DNA from: Campylobacterota bacterium
GTDB taxonomy: Bacteria > Campylobacterota > Campylobacteria > Campylobacterales > SZUA-545
Length of the DNA stretch: 6,647 nucleotides
NCBI GenBank assembly: GCA_025997415.1
Contig: BNUO01000089.1
Span: forward strand, 1-6,647
Direction: 5' to 3'
Part shown: piece by piece, positions 5,513-6,647 of the stretch
Layout of the letters: each line of letters begins with the position of its first letter
Position numbering within the stretch: position 1 is the first letter of the stretch
Translations under genes and position numbers: made by a program
Notes under the pieces: generated by a model
Told to the model about the DNA's origin: nothing
The model's input: only the letters and a program-made list of their open reading frames with translations
Databases searched by the model: none

Positions 5513-5802
5513 GTCAAATGTTTAATCCGCCGCATCCGGGCGAAACCCTGCGCAAAGATGTGCTACCTGCGCTTAACCTAACCGTAACCGAAGCGGCAAA
5601 AGAGCTAGGTATCAACCGCGTAACGCTCTCGCGTGTGCTTAGCGGCAAGGCTGGCATTAGTATCGACTTGGCATTGCGGCCGTGGCTTGGCACAAGCGCC
5701 GAAAGCTGGCTCAAAGGGCAGCTCTCGCATGATATGTGGCAAGCGCGGCGCACTGCACGCCCTGCCATAATCCGCAAAAACCCCGCACCGTCCGTAGCGT
5801 AA
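5509..5802 (+). CDS. higA: HigA family antitoxin (Xre-type DNA-binding), orphaned from its toxin
   Basis: A 97-residue HigA antitoxin, the usual size. It shows the family opening NPPHPGETLRKDVL (6-19), an Xre-type helix-turn-helix at about 25-46 (TVTEAAKELGINRVTLSRVL) and the tail GTSAESWLKGQLSHDMWQAR (61-80). In intact systems it binds and blocks HigB and represses the operon. Between ALR and WLGTS the family usually has about two more residues (as in ALRLEKALGTS), so a small in-frame deletion may have shortened the helix after the DNA-binding domain. Otherwise it looks complete. There is no complete toxin gene on either side. It has no GATC site, unlike the left operon, which fits transfer from elsewhere. 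It may now act only as a regulator, neutralise a related toxin elsewhere in the genome, or be on its way to loss. Confidence 0.9.
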   Translation: MSQMFNPPHPGETLRKDVLPALNLTVTEAAKELGINRVTLSRVLSGKAGISIDLALRPWLGTSAESWLKGQLSHDMWQARRTARPAIIRKNPAPSVA

Positions 5803-5814
5803 TACGGGGCGGCT

Positions 5815-5893
5815 TCTCGTCATTACGTGACTTGGCAGTAACGCCTTGGGGCGAGGCTACCGCTTCGCAATCTCGTCCTGTCCTTGTCATTTT
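5815..5893 (+). repeat. Intergenic repeat piece between higA and the convergent surface-protein gene
   Basis: CGTCATTACGTGACTTGGCA near 5818-5837 and CGCTTCGCAATCTCGTCCTG near 5861-5880 resemble a further member of the GTCATT...CGCAATCTC intergenic repeats (compare 5335-5405). It ends in a T7 run (5890-5896). No clear terminator stem for either converging gene could be made out, and no gene is seen in 5803-5929. Confidence 0.35.
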
Positions 5894-5929
5894 TTTGCGT
5901 TTCCCTTACTCAATCCCACCACTACGCCG

Positions 5930-6647
5930 TTACTCCACCACGAAGATGCCGATGGCGTTGCTCCTAGATGTGTGCAGCTCGATTTTGGTCGTGTCTGTCC
6001 AGTAGCAGGCAAAATATTCGCTGCCGTTCATCTCGTGTCCCGCCGCAATCACCGTACCCGTCTTTAAGCCCCACCGGGCGTAGAGGCGGGTGTCGGCGCT
6101 GATAGCGAAGCTGCTCTCCGCTGCGTAGGCGGTTCTGCCGCCGCCGGTGTTCCAGCCCGCGAAGTCATAGCTTGCTCCAATCAGGCTTCCGCTGTTACCT
6201 GACATGGCTACGCTCGCCCCGGTGGTATAGGTGGAGCTTCCATCCGTTGGTACTGACCCGCTGTCGGCGCCGTTGGCATCGTAGATGACGGTGTAGGTGG
6301 TAATCGACCCAGTAATAGGGAATACGATCGTAACAGTTCCGCTGTCTGCGGCGTAAGAGTGTATAAAAACATCTGTCCCCCCACACCGTCCGTTGGTACT
6401 GACCCGCTGTCGGCGCCGTTGGCATCGTAGATGACGGTGTAGGTGGTAATCGACCCAGTAATAGGGAATACGATCGTAACAGTTCCGCTGTCTGCGGCGT
6501 TTGTTACTCCGCTAGTTGCTGCGTAAGAGTGTATAAAAACATCTGTCCCCCCACACCGTCCGTTGGTACTGACCCGCTGTCGGCGCCGTTGGCATCGTAG
6601 ATGACGGTGTAGGTGGTAATCGACCCAGTAATAGGGAATACGATCGT
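5930..6647 (-). CDS. Repetitive surface-type protein with InlB B-repeat, C-terminal part; frame broken at G6 runs, 5' end outside window
   Basis: Enters from the right edge and ends at TAA (5930-5932). The last 75 or so codons before the tail (about 6295 down to 6071) form a Listeria-Bacteroides/InlB B-repeat (Flg_new): TYTVIYDANGADSGSVPTDG through YDFAGWNT to TRLYARW. This is a beta-grasp-like fold typical of secreted and surface proteins. The 46-residue tail (TVIAAGHEMNG, FACYWTDTTKIEL, ending IFVVE) resembles a repeat I recall from spirochaete lipoproteins, at low certainty. Upstream are tandem copies of TIVFPITGSITTYTVIYDAN, each preceded by VFIHSYAA. As written, the frame entering at 6647 stops at 6504-6506 and the terminal frame is closed upstream at 6512-6514. 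One extra G in each of the two G6 runs (6377-6382 and 6547-6552) gives one open frame from edge to stop. Signal peptide and start are not in the window. A genuine pseudogene is possible. Confidence 0.75.
6377..6382 (-). repeat. Homopolymer run, six G on the coding strand (copy 1)
   Basis: The coding strand reads GGTGTGGGGGGACAGATG. With seven G it would read GVGGTDVFIHSYA, continuous with the repeat protein. With six the frame moves to an out-of-frame peptide. This is a candidate phase-variation tract or sequencing undercall. Confidence 0.6.
6547..6552 (-). repeat. Homopolymer run, six G on the coding strand (copy 2)
   Basis: Same context and length as the run at 6377-6382, one repeat unit upstream in the gene. 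A seventh G here also restores the frame, avoiding the TAA at 6504-6506. Confidence 0.6.

Larger units (their letters stand above)
6243..6647 (-). repeat. Tandem repeat array, units of 146 and 170 bp, inside the surface-protein gene
   Basis: Unit starts (plus-strand TCCGTTGGTACTGACCCGCT) lie at 6243, 6389 and 6559. The first unit is 146 bp and the second 170 bp. They are identical except for a 24-bp segment (6500-6523, encoding about TSGVTNAA) present only in the second. The third unit is cut by the window end and is identical as far as it goes. Perfect identity, including third codon positions, points to very recent expansion or ongoing recombination. The window stopping inside the array suggests an assembly break at the repeat. 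Confidence 0.92.

Noticed and set aside
5794..5802. GTAGCGTAA at the higA end repeating the operator arm at 5411-5419
   Set aside because: It is only nine bases, lies in the coding end of higA and lacks the second arm, so chance is a sufficient explanation.
5736..6067. Plus-strand ORFs of 89 and 73 codons after higA
   Set aside because: They overlap higA out of frame, run through intergenic repeat DNA and are antisense to the InlB-repeat gene, with no recognisable domain or ribosome binding site.
6195..6425. 76-codon minus-strand ORF
   Set aside because: It is the tandem repeat read in the wrong frame. It is Arg-rich with no domain and exists only because short units are open in all three frames.
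6243..6647. CRISPR array
   Set aside because: Units are 146-170 bp, contiguous, identical and protein-coding, with no short repeats separated by unique spacers.

Overview
The window looks like a Campylobacterota (Epsilonproteobacteria) chromosome, probably a host-associated lineage with higher GC than Campylobacter or Helicobacter. The main reason is gene order. From the left edge to about position 3794 there is a tight, same-strand run: SpoU/TrmH-type RNA methyltransferase, single-pass membrane protein, secreted protein, AlaC-type aminotransferase, YraN. From memory this is the order of Campylobacter jejuni Cj0153c, Cj0152c, Cj0151c, Cj0150c, Cj0148c. The homoserine dehydrogenase gene (hom, Cj0149c), which sits there between the aminotransferase and YraN, is absent here, and the two genes overlap by 4 bp. 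The genes are 3 nt apart, overlapping by 1 nt, 8 nt apart and overlapping by 4 nt, so one transcript started left of the window is likely.

After yraN the region becomes accessory. Positions 3795-3970 are intergenic repeat sequence of the 'GTCATTCTGAGCG...GAAGAATCT' kind with strong nested hairpins. A decayed insertion sequence follows (3971-5269). It has recognisable imperfect terminal inverted repeats and a transposase of the zinc-ribbon IS256-like type, broken by several frameshifts and with three segments present twice. More intergenic repeat sequence follows (5280-5405).

Next is a broken higBA toxin-antitoxin locus. A palindrome overlapping a promoter-like sequence stands before a 22-codon stub of the HigB toxin, whose stop codon overlaps the start of an essentially complete HigA antitoxin gene (5509-5802). 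The toxin body is gone and the antitoxin remains with its own ribosome binding site.

The right end holds the 3' part of a minus-strand gene for a repetitive surface-type protein with an InlB B-repeat (Listeria-Bacteroides repeat) near its C-terminus. Its coding sequence contains near-perfect tandem repeats of 146 and 170 bp, neither a multiple of three. Each carries a run of six G on the coding strand. A seventh G in each run makes one continuous frame through all repeats to the stop codon. This is the most interesting signal here: either a homopolymer phase-variation switch copied with every repeat unit, or a systematic sequencing undercall. The window ends inside the array.

GATC sites are strikingly dense in the left operon (about 60 in 3.8 kb by hand count) and near the random level or absent in the IS and higA, which supports a foreign origin for the latter.
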